Source: JBEGQX01 sp041180805 (GTDB lineage: Bacteria; Planctomycetota; Planctomycetia; Gemmatales; Gemmataceae). From it: a stretch of 47,453 nucleotides of DNA. The DNA lies in assembly GCA_041180805.1 (NCBI GenBank), contig JBEGQX010000113.1, positions 1 through 47,453 on the forward strand. Direction: 5' to 3'. The notes beneath the pieces are model-generated. The model was not told where the DNA came from. It did not search any database and saw only the letters and a program-made list of their open reading frames with translations. Within the stretch, counting starts at the first letter, position 1; each line of letters begins with the position of its first letter. Of this stretch, positions 19,243 to 27,514 are shown piece by piece. Both the position numbers and the translations under genes were made by a program.

Positions 19243-19868
19243 CTTATTTCCCTGCCACCAAGAAGTTCTTTGACTTTGGACAAAATCTTACCTTGAACTA
19301 TTTCAACGGATTCCGAGGCGTTGATTACCATCATACGATCTTCTGCCAATGCCGCCTCTGCGAGAAAACCCTGTCGAACTTTTTCAAAAAAACTGTCCGG
19401 CCTTTGCTCCATGCGATCAGCGGGTCTTTGAATACGTTTCCTGGCAATTTCAACGGGAATATCCAGTACAAAAGTCAGGTTCGGCAACACCCCTCCGGTA
19501 GATAAATTTCCCGTGGCGCGCAAATCTTCGAGGTTCAGGCCACCACCGTACCCTTGATAAACAAGATTCGCGAGCAGGTATCTGTCCGAAATAACAATCT
19601 TGCCTTGCTCCAGGGAAGGAGCAATAATCTCGTCCACCAGTTGCGCTCTGCTTGCCATGAACAATAAAGCCTCGCTTCGCATTCCAAGCAGGCCTTTATG
19701 ATGCAGAAGAATTTGCCTCAGGGTTTTACCAATCTCCGTACCACCGGGATCGACACAAGTCACGACTGAATAGCCCATTTTTCCCAAGGCTTCAGCCAAC
19801 AAGCGCATTTGGGTGGACTTACCACAACCATCCAACCCATCCAGGCTAACAAATACCCCTTTGGCCAT
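19239..19868 (-). CDS. tmk: Thymidylate kinase
   Basis: This enzyme phosphorylates dTMP to dTDP with ATP in the cytoplasm, the last specific step toward dTTP. At 209 residues it has normal family length, with the P-loop GLDGCGKST (11-19), the DPGGT segment that corresponds to the usual EPGGT, the VISDRYLLANLVYQG motif with the catalytic DRY, and an Arg-rich lid (RKRIQRPADRME). It sits 15 bases downstream of lipA and overlaps holB by four bases. Confidence 0.96.
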   Translation of the reverse strand: MAKGVFVSLDGLDGCGKSTQMRLLAEALGKMGYSVVTCVDPGGTEIGKTLRQILLHHKGLLGMRSEALLFMASRAQLVDEIIAPSLEQGKIVISDRYLLANLVYQGYGGGLNLEDLRATGNLSTGGVLPNLTFVLDIPVEIARKRIQRPADRMEQRPDSFFEKVRQGFLAEAALAEDRMMVINASESVEIVQGKILSKVKELLGGREIS

Positions 19869-19883
19869 CTTTTTTACCCACGA

Positions 19884-20789
19884 TCACCCGGAAGCGTTGT
19901 TGACAGAATTCACATCAACCATTTCATCGGCATGGTAGCTGGAACGAACAAAAGGACCAGCTACAACCTTTTTGAAACCCAGGCTTTTCGCCATCTCCGC
20001 GAGTCGGTCAAACTCTTCAGGTGGCACATAACGCGCAACTTTCATGTGCTTGAGTGTTGGCGCAAGATATTGACCCAAAGTCAGGGTATCGCAATCCACC
20101 TTGCGAAGGTCGGCAAATACCTCAAGAAGCTCCTCGATAGTTTCCCCCATACCCAACATGATGCTGGATTTGGTGACAATTTCCGGATGTGTTTTTTTCG
20201 AATAATGCAACACCTGAAGGCTTCTTTCATAAACGGCCCTGCCCCGGGCTTTGCGGTAAAGCCTTGGCACCGTTTCCATGTTATGATTAAAAACTTCCGG
20301 ACGCGCACTTAGAACAATTTCCAAAGCATTGAGATCACCTTGAAAATCAGGGGTTAAAACCTCAACGGAGGCTCCAGTTCTTTCCCGCACAGCAAGGATG
20401 CACCTTCTAAAATGATCAGCCCCTCCGTCGGGCAAATCATCCCTGGTAACAGAGGTGATGACAACAAACTTTAATCCCAGGCGAAATGCGGCTTCCGCAA
20501 CGCGCTGTGGCTCATCATCTTCTACCTGAAGCGGTTCGCCCTTGGAAACCGAACAAAATCCGCAGGGTCGAGTGCAAACATTCCCAAGAATCATAAAGGT
20601 CGCAGTTCTGCGAGAATAACATTCCGGGCGGTTTGGACATCTGGCGTTTTCACAAACAGTTTCCAGCCTCAACTCATCCAACAATGACTGGGTAAAAAAA
20701 TTCTCATTTCCCACCGGTAATTGTTTCTTCATCCAAGGTGGGAGACGCTTTTGGGGCTGGCTTGAGGTGACGGTTTCCAACGGAATCAT
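19884..20789 (-). CDS. lipA: Lipoyl synthase
   Basis: LipA inserts two sulphurs into protein-bound octanoyl groups to make lipoate for 2-oxoacid dehydrogenases and the glycine cleavage system. It shows the auxiliary [4Fe-4S] cysteines C46, C51 and C57 (CENARC...PEC) and the radical-SAM cysteines C72, C76 and C79 (CTRPCGFC), with later MLGMGET and YLAPT..H segments typical of the family. Length 301 is normal. The ATG has GGAG nine bases upstream. The usual partner lipB is not in the window; lipA instead leads an operon with tmk and holB. Confidence 0.96.
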   Translation of the reverse strand: MIPLETVTSSQPQKRLPPWMKKQLPVGNENFFTQSLLDELRLETVCENARCPNRPECYSRRTATFMILGNVCTRPCGFCSVSKGEPLQVEDDEPQRVAEAAFRLGLKFVVITSVTRDDLPDGGADHFRRCILAVRERTGASVEVLTPDFQGDLNALEIVLSARPEVFNHNMETVPRLYRKARGRAVYERSLQVLHYSKKTHPEIVTKSSIMLGMGETIEELLEVFADLRKVDCDTLTLGQYLAPTLKHMKVARYVPPEEFDRLAEMAKSLGFKKVVAGPFVRSSYHADEMVDVNSVNNASG

Positions 20790-20883
20790 TTTCTTAGTTC
20801 TCCAGACTTCATGAAGTCTTTGATTAGTTTATCGGGGTTGGATGATTATTTACAAGTTTTACTTTGGGACCGGATTATTTCCC

Positions 20884-20912
20884 TTGGGAATATTTCAACA
20901 GGACCATAATAT
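20884..20912 (+). promoter_or_regulatory. Possible sigma-70-type promoter of the exported cyclophilin gene
   Basis: TTGGGA (20884-20889), a 17-base spacer and TAATAT (20907-20912) lie 34 bases before the start at 20947. Each box matches four of six consensus positions. The same -10 hexamer with a 17-base spacer appears before the M16 peptidase gene. Confidence 0.35.
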
Positions 20913-20946
20913 ATTCGTAATCATTATGTTTCTGGAGGAGGATCAA

Positions 20947-21498
20947 ATGTTTAAAAATCTTTTCGTTTTTGCGTTTGTTTTAGCAACATCCATGAACACA
21001 GTTTTCGCACAGGAAAAGAATCCTGTGGTACTGATTCAGACATCCATGGGGGATATCAAGGTTGAATTGGATGCCCAAAAAGCACCTATTTCAACCAAAA
21101 ACTTTCTCTCTTACGTGAATGAGAAGTTCTATGACGGCACTATTTTTCATCGTGTTATAGGGGATTTCATGATTCAAGGTGGCGGTTTTGAGTCAGGAAT
21201 GAAAGAAAAGCAAACCAAAGCCCCAATAAAAAATGAATCTGGAAATGGTCTTTCCAACGTTAGAGGTTCCATTGCCATGGCAAGGACCAACGTTCTGGAT
21301 AGCGCAACCAGCCAGTTTTACATCAATACTGTGAATAATGCCCAATTGGACCCTGCCAAATATTGTGTATTTGGCAAAGTTGTTGAAGGAATGGAAACAG
21401 TGGATAAAATACGGAAAGTAGAAACCACTTTCCGACAGGGCCATGCCGATGTTCCTAAAGCCGACGTGGTCATCAAATCTGTAACGCTAGTCAAGTAA
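20947..21498 (+). CDS. Exported peptidyl-prolyl cis-trans isomerase (cyclophilin type)
   Basis: Cyclophilins speed proline isomerisation during protein folding. The frame is open from 20842, but GGAGGAGG sits nine bases before the ATG at 20947, and that start gives a clean signal peptide (MFKNLFVFAFVLATS..., cleavage after VFA). The mature 160-residue protein has the core motifs FHRVI, GDFMIQGGGF, IAMAR and SQFYINT, so it appears active, probably in the periplasm. It is followed 18 bases later by a cytosolic paralogue of clearly similar sequence, most likely a tandem duplication. Confidence 0.93.
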   Translation: MFKNLFVFAFVLATSMNTVFAQEKNPVVLIQTSMGDIKVELDAQKAPISTKNFLSYVNEKFYDGTIFHRVIGDFMIQGGGFESGMKEKQTKAPIKNESGNGLSNVRGSIAMARTNVLDSATSQFYINTVNNAQLDPAKYCVFGKVVEGMETVDKIRKVETTFRQGHADVPKADVVIKSVTLVK

Positions 21499-21516
21499 AC
21501 CCAGGAAAGGTATAAA

Positions 21517-22017
21517 ATGCCGGAAAACATCATCATTGAAACATCAAAAGGCAATATTGCCCTAACGCTTGATAGTGAAAAGGCCCCCATTACCGTGAAG
21601 AACTTTTTATCTTATGTGGATGAAAAGTTCTACGATGGAACCATCTTTCACCGTGTGATCAAAGGATTCATGATTCAGGGTGGCGGTTTTACGCCAGACA
21701 TGAAGCAAAAACCCACCAAAGGTTCGATAAAAAATGAATCTGCAAATGGACTTGCCAACAAGCGCGGCACCATTTCCATGGCTAGAACTAATGTCCCCGA
21801 CAGTGCCACAAGCCAGTTCTTCATTAACACGGTGAATAATGGTTTTCTTGATAAAGCCCAAGCTGGGGATGGCGTGGGTTATTGTGTCTTTGGAACAGTA
21901 ACTTCAGGTCTTGAAGTATTGGATTCCATCGAAACGGTTAAAACTGGAAACAAAATGGGCCATGGCGATGTCCCCACCGAAGCTGTGGAAATAAAGTCCA
22001 TTAAACGGGCCCAATAA
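21517..22017 (+). CDS. Cytosolic peptidyl-prolyl cis-trans isomerase (cyclophilin type)
   Basis: This 166-residue cyclophilin has no signal peptide and carries FHRVI, KGFMIQGGGF, ISMAR and SQFFINT, the active-site and ligand-binding motifs. It resembles PpiB-type enzymes. By eye roughly two thirds of residues match the exported copy upstream. AGGAAAGG precedes the ATG. A strong intrinsic terminator lies 22 bases after the stop, so the two cyclophilins form a two-gene unit with one copy per compartment. Confidence 0.94.
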   Translation: MPENIIIETSKGNIALTLDSEKAPITVKNFLSYVDEKFYDGTIFHRVIKGFMIQGGGFTPDMKQKPTKGSIKNESANGLANKRGTISMARTNVPDSATSQFFINTVNNGFLDKAQAGDGVGYCVFGTVTSGLEVLDSIETVKTGNKMGHGDVPTEAVEIKSIKRAQ

Positions 22018-22038
22018 TTAAAAATCGATTTTCCATTG

Positions 22039-22073
22039 AAAGGATATGCCAATATTTGGCATATCCTTTTTTT
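22039..22073 (+). terminator. Intrinsic terminator after the cyclophilin pair
   Basis: A perfect 13-base-pair stem (22039-22051 with 22057-22069), a five-base loop and a run of seven T (22067-22073) form a textbook rho-independent terminator. Confidence 0.93.
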
Positions 22074-22196
22074 ATTGGTTAAGAGGAATGTCCTCAGAAG
22101 TTTTATCAAAAAATTTCAATTCAAACATCACACCATTTTTCAGCCTACAATTCAAAAGCATAGGGTTTGGCGTTTCTTATCCAAAAGGCAAATGCC

Positions 22197-23135
22197 ATGA
22201 AAGAAATTCGATCGCTGGTACATCCAAACTTGGTTGCCGTATGGCCGGGAATGGGCCAAGTTGCCATTAACGCAGGCATTTATCTGATATCCAAATTAAA
22301 AATGGAATTCTCATTGGAACTGGATGAAAGCAAATTATTTGATGTCGACCATATTGAAATCAAAGATGGCAGGGTGCAGACAATTCGCAGACCCAGAAAT
22401 TTATTTTTTGTATGGGAAGACCCTTTAAGAAAGAATGACCTGATTTTGTTTTTGGGCGAGGGACAACCCAGCCATGGAAAATACAATTTCTGCCAGAAAA
22501 TCATAAATCTAGCCAATGAAAGCCAAGTCGAAAAAGTTTTCACCTTTGCAGCCATGGCAACCCAAATGCCTCCGCACTCCAAAAGTAGAACATTTGGAGT
22601 GGGAACAGGCACTGCCGAATTATCAAATTTGAAAAATCTGGATGTTGAGATACTCATGGAAGGCAATATTTCCGGCATGAATGGCATACTTTTGGGGGTA
22701 GCCGCAGAATTGGGAAAAAATGGATACTGCCTACTGGGCGAAATTCCCCATATTTTCGGGGCATTACCATTTCCCAAAGCAACATTGGCCATCCTTGAGA
22801 CTTTCACCTCGATGCTCGACATAAACCTGGATCTGGCGGAATTGTCAGAACAGGTTGCCGAACACGAAAAAGAAATCGAGATGGCGCTGGAACAAATTCA
22901 TGCCAATCAACTATCCGAGGAAAAAGAATCCGCACCTTTGCACCAAGCAAATGAATCTTTTGAAACCAACGCGGTAAATGCTGAAGAACTTCAAAAAATC
23001 GAAGAACTTTTTCAGGCCGCAAAAGGTGACAGATCCAAATCCTTTGAATTAAAAAAGGAATTGGACCGTTCAGGTCTTTTCAAAGAATACGAAGACAGAT
23101 TTTTGGATCTATTTAAAAAGAACAACCAACCTTAA
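22197..23135 (+). CDS. PAC2-family protein (proteasome-assembly-chaperone-like) with helical tail
   Basis: About 200 residues match the PAC2/DUF75 family: a VHPNLVAVWPGMGQV start, ILFLGEGQPSHG, VFTFAAMATQMPPH, and the EGNISGMNGILLGVAAELG segment with a LLGEIPH strand. Actinobacterial and archaeal relatives are linked to proteasome biology; the bacterial function is not settled. The last 110 residues are strongly charged and predicted to be helical or coiled-coil. The ATG at 22197 is preferred over the one at 22167 because the family's conserved N-terminus starts a few residues later and AAAAGG precedes it. It is followed 38 bases later by a baeRF gene on the same strand. Confidence 0.82.
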   Translation: MKEIRSLVHPNLVAVWPGMGQVAINAGIYLISKLKMEFSLELDESKLFDVDHIEIKDGRVQTIRRPRNLFFVWEDPLRKNDLILFLGEGQPSHGKYNFCQKIINLANESQVEKVFTFAAMATQMPPHSKSRTFGVGTGTAELSNLKNLDVEILMEGNISGMNGILLGVAAELGKNGYCLLGEIPHIFGALPFPKATLAILETFTSMLDINLDLAELSEQVAEHEKEIEMALEQIHANQLSEEKESAPLHQANESFETNAVNAEELQKIEELFQAAKGDRSKSFELKKELDRSGLFKEYEDRFLDLFKKNNQP

Positions 23136-23173
23136 TCCAAGTAAAACCAGCAACCCAGGAAGCGAGGATTGAT

Positions 23174-24331
23174 ATGGATATATTCACTCAAACTGACATG
23201 GAAAAATTGTTATCGGAAAAACGAAGACCTTGCATTTCCATTTATATGCCCACAATCCGCAAGACCGCCGACCAAAACAAGACGCGCCTTAAAAACCTTC
23301 TTGCGGATGCGACAATCCGCCTGGAAATGCTTGGTATTTCCAAGCGGGAAATCAAGGAACTTTTGGCTCCGGCGCAAAACTACTTTGATGACAACACTTT
23401 TTGGCTTCATCAATCAGACGGCATTTGCATATTTCTTGCCCCGAATTTCATGCACCTTTATCGTCTTCCGATCTGCTTCCAGGAAGGCGCTTATGTTGGC
23501 ATGCAATTTCACATTACCCCCCTGCTTCCCCTGACTTGTGAGAATGGCAAATTTTTCATTCTGGCAATCAGCCAGAAAGCTGTCCGCCTTTTACAGGGCA
23601 ACCGGCTTTCCATCACGGAATTAGATTTAAAAGGTGTGCCAAGAAACCTTGCCGAAGCCCTGCTGACCCATGACAGGGATGAACCTCTGACATTTCATAC
23701 AAGACAAACCTCCGGTGGCACATGGTGCGCCATTTTTGAAGGACATGGGGTTGGTATCGATAACGCCAAAAACGACATTCTTTTATATTTCCAGAAAATC
23801 GACCATGGGTTGCATGCCATACTAAGAAACGAACATATTCCACTGATACTTGCAGCGGTTGATTACCTTCATCCCATTTACAAGGAATGTAACAGCTATC
23901 CATATTTATGGCATGAAGGGATCCATGGAAACCCTGACCATATGTCCTTAAAAGAATTGCATGGGAAAGCATGGCACCTTATTTCGGAATATTTCTCCAA
24001 GGAACGAAACGCGGCATGGAATCTTTATCAACAGCTTTCCGGAACTGGCAGAACCGCAAGCCAAACCGAGGATATTTTAACCGCCTGCAATCAGGGTCAT
24101 GTGGAAACTTTGTTCATTCCGCGACAGCAAAATTGCTGGGGACAGGTGGCATCCTCGGGGAAAGTTGAAGTACATGAAATTCGGCAACCCGGGGATGAAG
24201 ACTTAATTAACCTTGCCACGGTTGAAACCTTGGGACACGGCCACAAGGTCTACGAAATGGAAAATGATGTTTTTAAACCGGGGGAAAACTTGGGGGCTAT
24301 TTTTAACCTCCCCCTGACAAAACACAGCTAA
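23174..24331 (+). CDS. baeRF3-type protein (bacterial archaeo-eukaryotic release factor family)
   Basis: The 385-residue sequence follows the bacterial eRF1-like (baeRF) pattern, closest in my recollection to family 3. It has RRPCISIYMPT at the start, the PAQNYFDDNTFWLHQSDG segment, YRLPICFQEG, FFILAISQKAVRLLQG, ELDLKGVPRNLAEAL, PLILAAVDYLHPIY, GNPDHMS and a C-terminal CNQGHVETLFI block related to the L7Ae-like domain. Proteins of this group are predicted to contact the ribosome, in rescue or release, but the role is not established. It lacks an obvious GGQ catalytic loop. GGAAGCGAGG precedes the ATG. Adjacent to the PAC2 gene and convergent with the gene ending at 24343. Confidence 0.82.
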   Translation: MDIFTQTDMEKLLSEKRRPCISIYMPTIRKTADQNKTRLKNLLADATIRLEMLGISKREIKELLAPAQNYFDDNTFWLHQSDGICIFLAPNFMHLYRLPICFQEGAYVGMQFHITPLLPLTCENGKFFILAISQKAVRLLQGNRLSITELDLKGVPRNLAEALLTHDRDEPLTFHTRQTSGGTWCAIFEGHGVGIDNAKNDILLYFQKIDHGLHAILRNEHIPLILAAVDYLHPIYKECNSYPYLWHEGIHGNPDHMSLKELHGKAWHLISEYFSKERNAAWNLYQQLSGTGRTASQTEDILTACNQGHVETLFIPRQQNCWGQVASSGKVEVHEIRQPGDEDLINLATVETLGHGHKVYEMENDVFKPGENLGAIFNLPLTKHS

Positions 24332-24342
24332 TAAGGCTTGGC

Positions 24343-26712
24343 CTACGGTTTCATGGTGAACTTGGCAAACACCTGATTTTTTCTGTCACCTGTTTCGAGC
24401 GCAGTTTCCAGCATGGTGTCCAATGAAGGCTGAATTTTTCCGGTCCACTTGGAAATCAAGTTGGCCTGAATGGTGACATTCTTCTCAAAATCAATTTGCG
24501 ATTCACCCTTGGAATTTTTCCCAAAAAGAAAATAGAAGTCCTTCATTCCATGGGTCCGAACGGTTATCTGGTTAATGGCCGGGTCAACTCTTGCAGTAAA
24601 ACTCGCTGGTGATAAATTCGGCTTCCAATTATTGGCATAATTAATCCGACTTTCCGCTATAGAATCTGAGCCCATCCAATAAAACTGATTGTCTGAAACC
24701 CGGGATGACTGGAATTCATTTCCCAAAACTGTTCCACCGCCATCGCTTCCAAGTTGGTGGATTGGAAAAGATCTGGTTTTCAATCTCATCCAGTCTGAAA
24801 TCATGGGAACTTCAGCCTTGAAAAACTCCAATCCCCTTCCCTTATATTGGGTCCACATGGATGGGTAACCTCGTGGCATCCAATTGGTAAATAACTGCCT
24901 GTTTTTTGCATTTGCATCCCCCGCCCTGTCACCACTCACCACATAAAAAGGCAGATATTGTGCGTTCCGCCAGTATTTTTCAATGAACAATTCCGGGCTG
25001 GCACTCATGGGAATCACACCGGCAAACTGATCCGGATGGGAAATTCCCATGTCAAAAGCCACCAAGCCTCCTTGTTCGTAACCAAAAAGAAATACCCTGT
25101 CGGAATCCACAGGATACGCAAGTCTTAGGTCTCGAAGCATATCGAGAAATTCGAGATGTTCTTTTTCGGTGAAGCCGTAAACAACATTCTTTTGATCCCA
25201 ATCAAATCCAGCCAGGATAAATCCATTTTCATCCGCCACGTTTTCCCAATTCATCATGGCAATGGATGCCTTTTCACCGGTCTTAGGGAAAACTATTAGC
25301 AATGGGTAAGCCCGATTGGGGTTAAAATCTTTGGGAACCCGGACTGAATACCCCAACCCCTTGTTTCTTCCACGGACAATCGCCCTGTCAAAAATCATGG
25401 CATTTTTTGCGTTGGAACCGCTTGGCAAAGACTGAGCCAAAATCTGACTGACTTCATCCAGGCGGCTTGTGGGATTTTTTTCCAAGAAACTCGAGAGTAT
25501 CTTTTTCCTGGATGCGATACTATCTTCCTGAAAAAAAGCATCCACCATCACTTTGGTATTCCACAATCGAACAGCGTTTGTGGCATTCCCATCTGCTGAG
25601 GCGCTCCCCAATAACCAACCAGAAATTGCCAGGGCTGCCAGACTTGCGTGGTCTTTGTCTGGAGAAAGTGACTCAGAGTTACCTGCCTGATTTAAAAATG
25701 GTTCCAGGCGGTCCAAGTTTCCTTCATGAACCAAGCGTAAAATCGATTCTGTGGCTTGAGCTAATACCGACTGTTGCTTTTTCACGAGGGATTCTTGCAA
25801 ATATGGAAGCAGTCGTTGGACTCTTGTGAAATCCTGCTTGGATCGATCAAGCTTCGATTGCATGGCCTGCAACTCATTCAACACCTTGTCTTTTGCTTCA
25901 TCAGAAGGAAAATCATCGAGTATTTTTCTGGCTTCCTGAAACCTTTGAGCCGCGACAATTCTTTTTACTTTTTCAATTCTTTCCCTTCCCCGAAGCAAAT
26001 TAATGGTTTCAATTGCTTTTTCAGAGCGATCTTTCTGCTCCGGAAAATCCTTCGTGATATCCCGGGCCTCTTTTTCACTCTCTGCAAACCAGCCAGCCTG
26101 GGCCAGAAAATCAACCAGCCTAAACCTTAAATTGGCAGACTCCTCGGGTTTTTTCTTGGAAAGATTCTGGAAATCAGGATGTGACCGAATCAATCGGATA
26201 CAGGTTTCCGGACCCAATTCCTGAGTAAGGTACATGCAACTCCACAAATACTTCGAGGTTGCATCCACCCGAGCGGCATATGGTGTAAGACTCGACATAT
26301 GCTGAAAAACACCAACCACGCCAAAAGGACTACGATATTTAAAAGTACGTTCCCACTTTGCATCCCATTCTGTCGCTTCCACCTCGCTGAAGAACGGTGG
26401 CGGCCCCTTGGCATTTGGAAGATAGATACTTTTCTGATGAACCCAGCGTTCCTCTTGTGGTGCCTCCATTTTTTCAACAACGCGCACCATATTAGGATTG
26501 AAATAGATTCTCCTGGCTCCGTCATCCACCATGAAAAACCCTTTTGGAATGACGATGGGTTCCTTGCTGGTAGCGTCAAATTCTGTAACGCTTTCCCTTT
26601 TGACCACACCTTGAAGGATAAAACCATCCTTCAATACAACCATGTCGGCAAAAATAACCAACGCGGAAGCTAAAAGGATTGCCATAGCTGATACAAATCT
26701 GCTGAAATTCAT
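24343..26712 (-). CDS. Exported protein with helical-repeat region and esterase-like domain lacking catalytic residues
   Basis: This protein of about 789 residues begins at the ATG 26710-26712 (the frame opens earlier at 26739) with a signal peptide. A small beta-rich segment (DMVVLKDGFILQGVV) follows, then a long charged helical region (about 110-430) that may hold TPR-like helices. The last third resembles feruloyl-esterase or PHB-depolymerase-like alpha/beta hydrolases: YPLLIVFPKTG, DSDRVFLFGY, FAGVIPMSAS, YVVSGDRAGD. The expected G-x-S-x-G elbow reads G-Y-E-Q-G (Glu near residue 546 of the product), codon GAA. The usual Gly-His-Glu segment reads GLEFF. The fold therefore appears to have lost Ser and His, suggesting a binding rather than catalytic role. 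Confidence 0.72.
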   Translation of the reverse strand: MNFSRFVSAMAILLASALVIFADMVVLKDGFILQGVVKRESVTEFDATSKEPIVIPKGFFMVDDGARRIYFNPNMVRVVEKMEAPQEERWVHQKSIYLPNAKGPPPFFSEVEATEWDAKWERTFKYRSPFGVVGVFQHMSSLTPYAARVDATSKYLWSCMYLTQELGPETCIRLIRSHPDFQNLSKKKPEESANLRFRLVDFLAQAGWFAESEKEARDITKDFPEQKDRSEKAIETINLLRGRERIEKVKRIVAAQRFQEARKILDDFPSDEAKDKVLNELQAMQSKLDRSKQDFTRVQRLLPYLQESLVKKQQSVLAQATESILRLVHEGNLDRLEPFLNQAGNSESLSPDKDHASLAALAISGWLLGSASADGNATNAVRLWNTKVMVDAFFQEDSIASRKKILSSFLEKNPTSRLDEVSQILAQSLPSGSNAKNAMIFDRAIVRGRNKGLGYSVRVPKDFNPNRAYPLLIVFPKTGEKASIAMMNWENVADENGFILAGFDWDQKNVVYGFTEKEHLEFLDMLRDLRLAYPVDSDRVFLFGYEQGGLVAFDMGISHPDQFAGVIPMSASPELFIEKYWRNAQYLPFYVVSGDRAGDANAKNRQLFTNWMPRGYPSMWTQYKGRGLEFFKAEVPMISDWMRLKTRSFPIHQLGSDGGGTVLGNEFQSSRVSDNQFYWMGSDSIAESRINYANNWKPNLSPASFTARVDPAINQITVRTHGMKDFYFLFGKNSKGESQIDFEKNVTIQANLISKWTGKIQPSLDTMLETALETGDRKNQVFAKFTMKP

Positions 26713-26857
26713 TCCATTATCCCAATCTTCCCAAAACATGCTGATTTAGATTTATAATTTGCAAGTACGAATAGACTTTCTGGAAATTAGGTGGCTCTGG
26801 TTGTATGATTGCAAAGTAATGTAAAAATGCCACCTTTATTTCAGGTAGCGTGCCCTT

Positions 26858-27319
26858 ATGCCAATTCTTTTTCGCTGTGGTAACTGCAGAAGAAAACTTA
26901 GCATCACCCGAAAAAAGGTAGGTATCCAGATACAATGCCCGGGTTGTTATAAATACATTACTGTTCCTTCCATTCCAGATAACCACCAGATTAAAAAACC
27001 ATCACCAACTACCAGGCCTTCTACTGTTTCAGAAGCTTCCAATTCTCTTGAGGCCATGAATCCGGATCAGATTTTTCAAAACCCAGCCCGGGAGGATAAA
27101 CTTATACCCCCGCCTCCCCCGGTGTACCTTGATGAAATCGATGGGGATGAGGCAAGTTATGATGCAGTCCAAATAGAACCGGAAGGTGTTTCCACCGACC
27201 TTTTAACCTCGGTTTCCTGGAAAGCCTTTTTGCGAATGAAAAAAACCTTGGTATTGATCGGCTTTTGTCTATTCCTTGGATTAATAGTTGGAATTTTTGT
27301 GGGCATAAGAATTAAGTAA
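26858..27319 (+). CDS. Zinc-ribbon membrane protein of unknown function
   Basis: This 153-residue protein has an N-terminal zinc ribbon (C7, C10, C27, C30) and a flexible Pro/Ser-rich middle with a run of Pro near 85. A single transmembrane helix lies at about 128-150 and ends with a short GIRIK tail. The topology puts the zinc ribbon on the cytoplasmic side if the positive-inside rule holds. Similar small zinc-ribbon/one-helix proteins are frequent in planctomycetes, without a known job. AGGTAG precedes the ATG by about nine bases. It is divergent from the esterase-like gene and upstream of the HEAT-repeat gene. Confidence 0.7.
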   Translation: MPILFRCGNCRRKLSITRKKVGIQIQCPGCYKYITVPSIPDNHQIKKPSPTTRPSTVSEASNSLEAMNPDQIFQNPAREDKLIPPPPPVYLDEIDGDEASYDAVQIEPEGVSTDLLTSVSWKAFLRMKKTLVLIGFCLFLGLIVGIFVGIRIK

Positions 27320-27514
27320 GCAGATAATCTGGCATCAAAAGTCTGACTTTTACCAAAACCCCCTTTTTAACGATAAAATCAATTAGGCTTATGAGGGTTC
27401 GTTCAATTGTTCCTTTGCGATAAATGTCAATTATCTGCAAAAGAATATGGCACAATTGGTTTTTTGAGCAATATTTCAAATGAGATACTTTAGTTGTAAC
27501 CCTTTCCAATCCGG

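Noticed and set aside
27320..27438. Nine-base inverted repeat (GCAGATAAT / ATTATCTGC) about 100 bases apart
   Set aside because: Such a pair is expected by chance at this spacing, and no structure or gene supports it.
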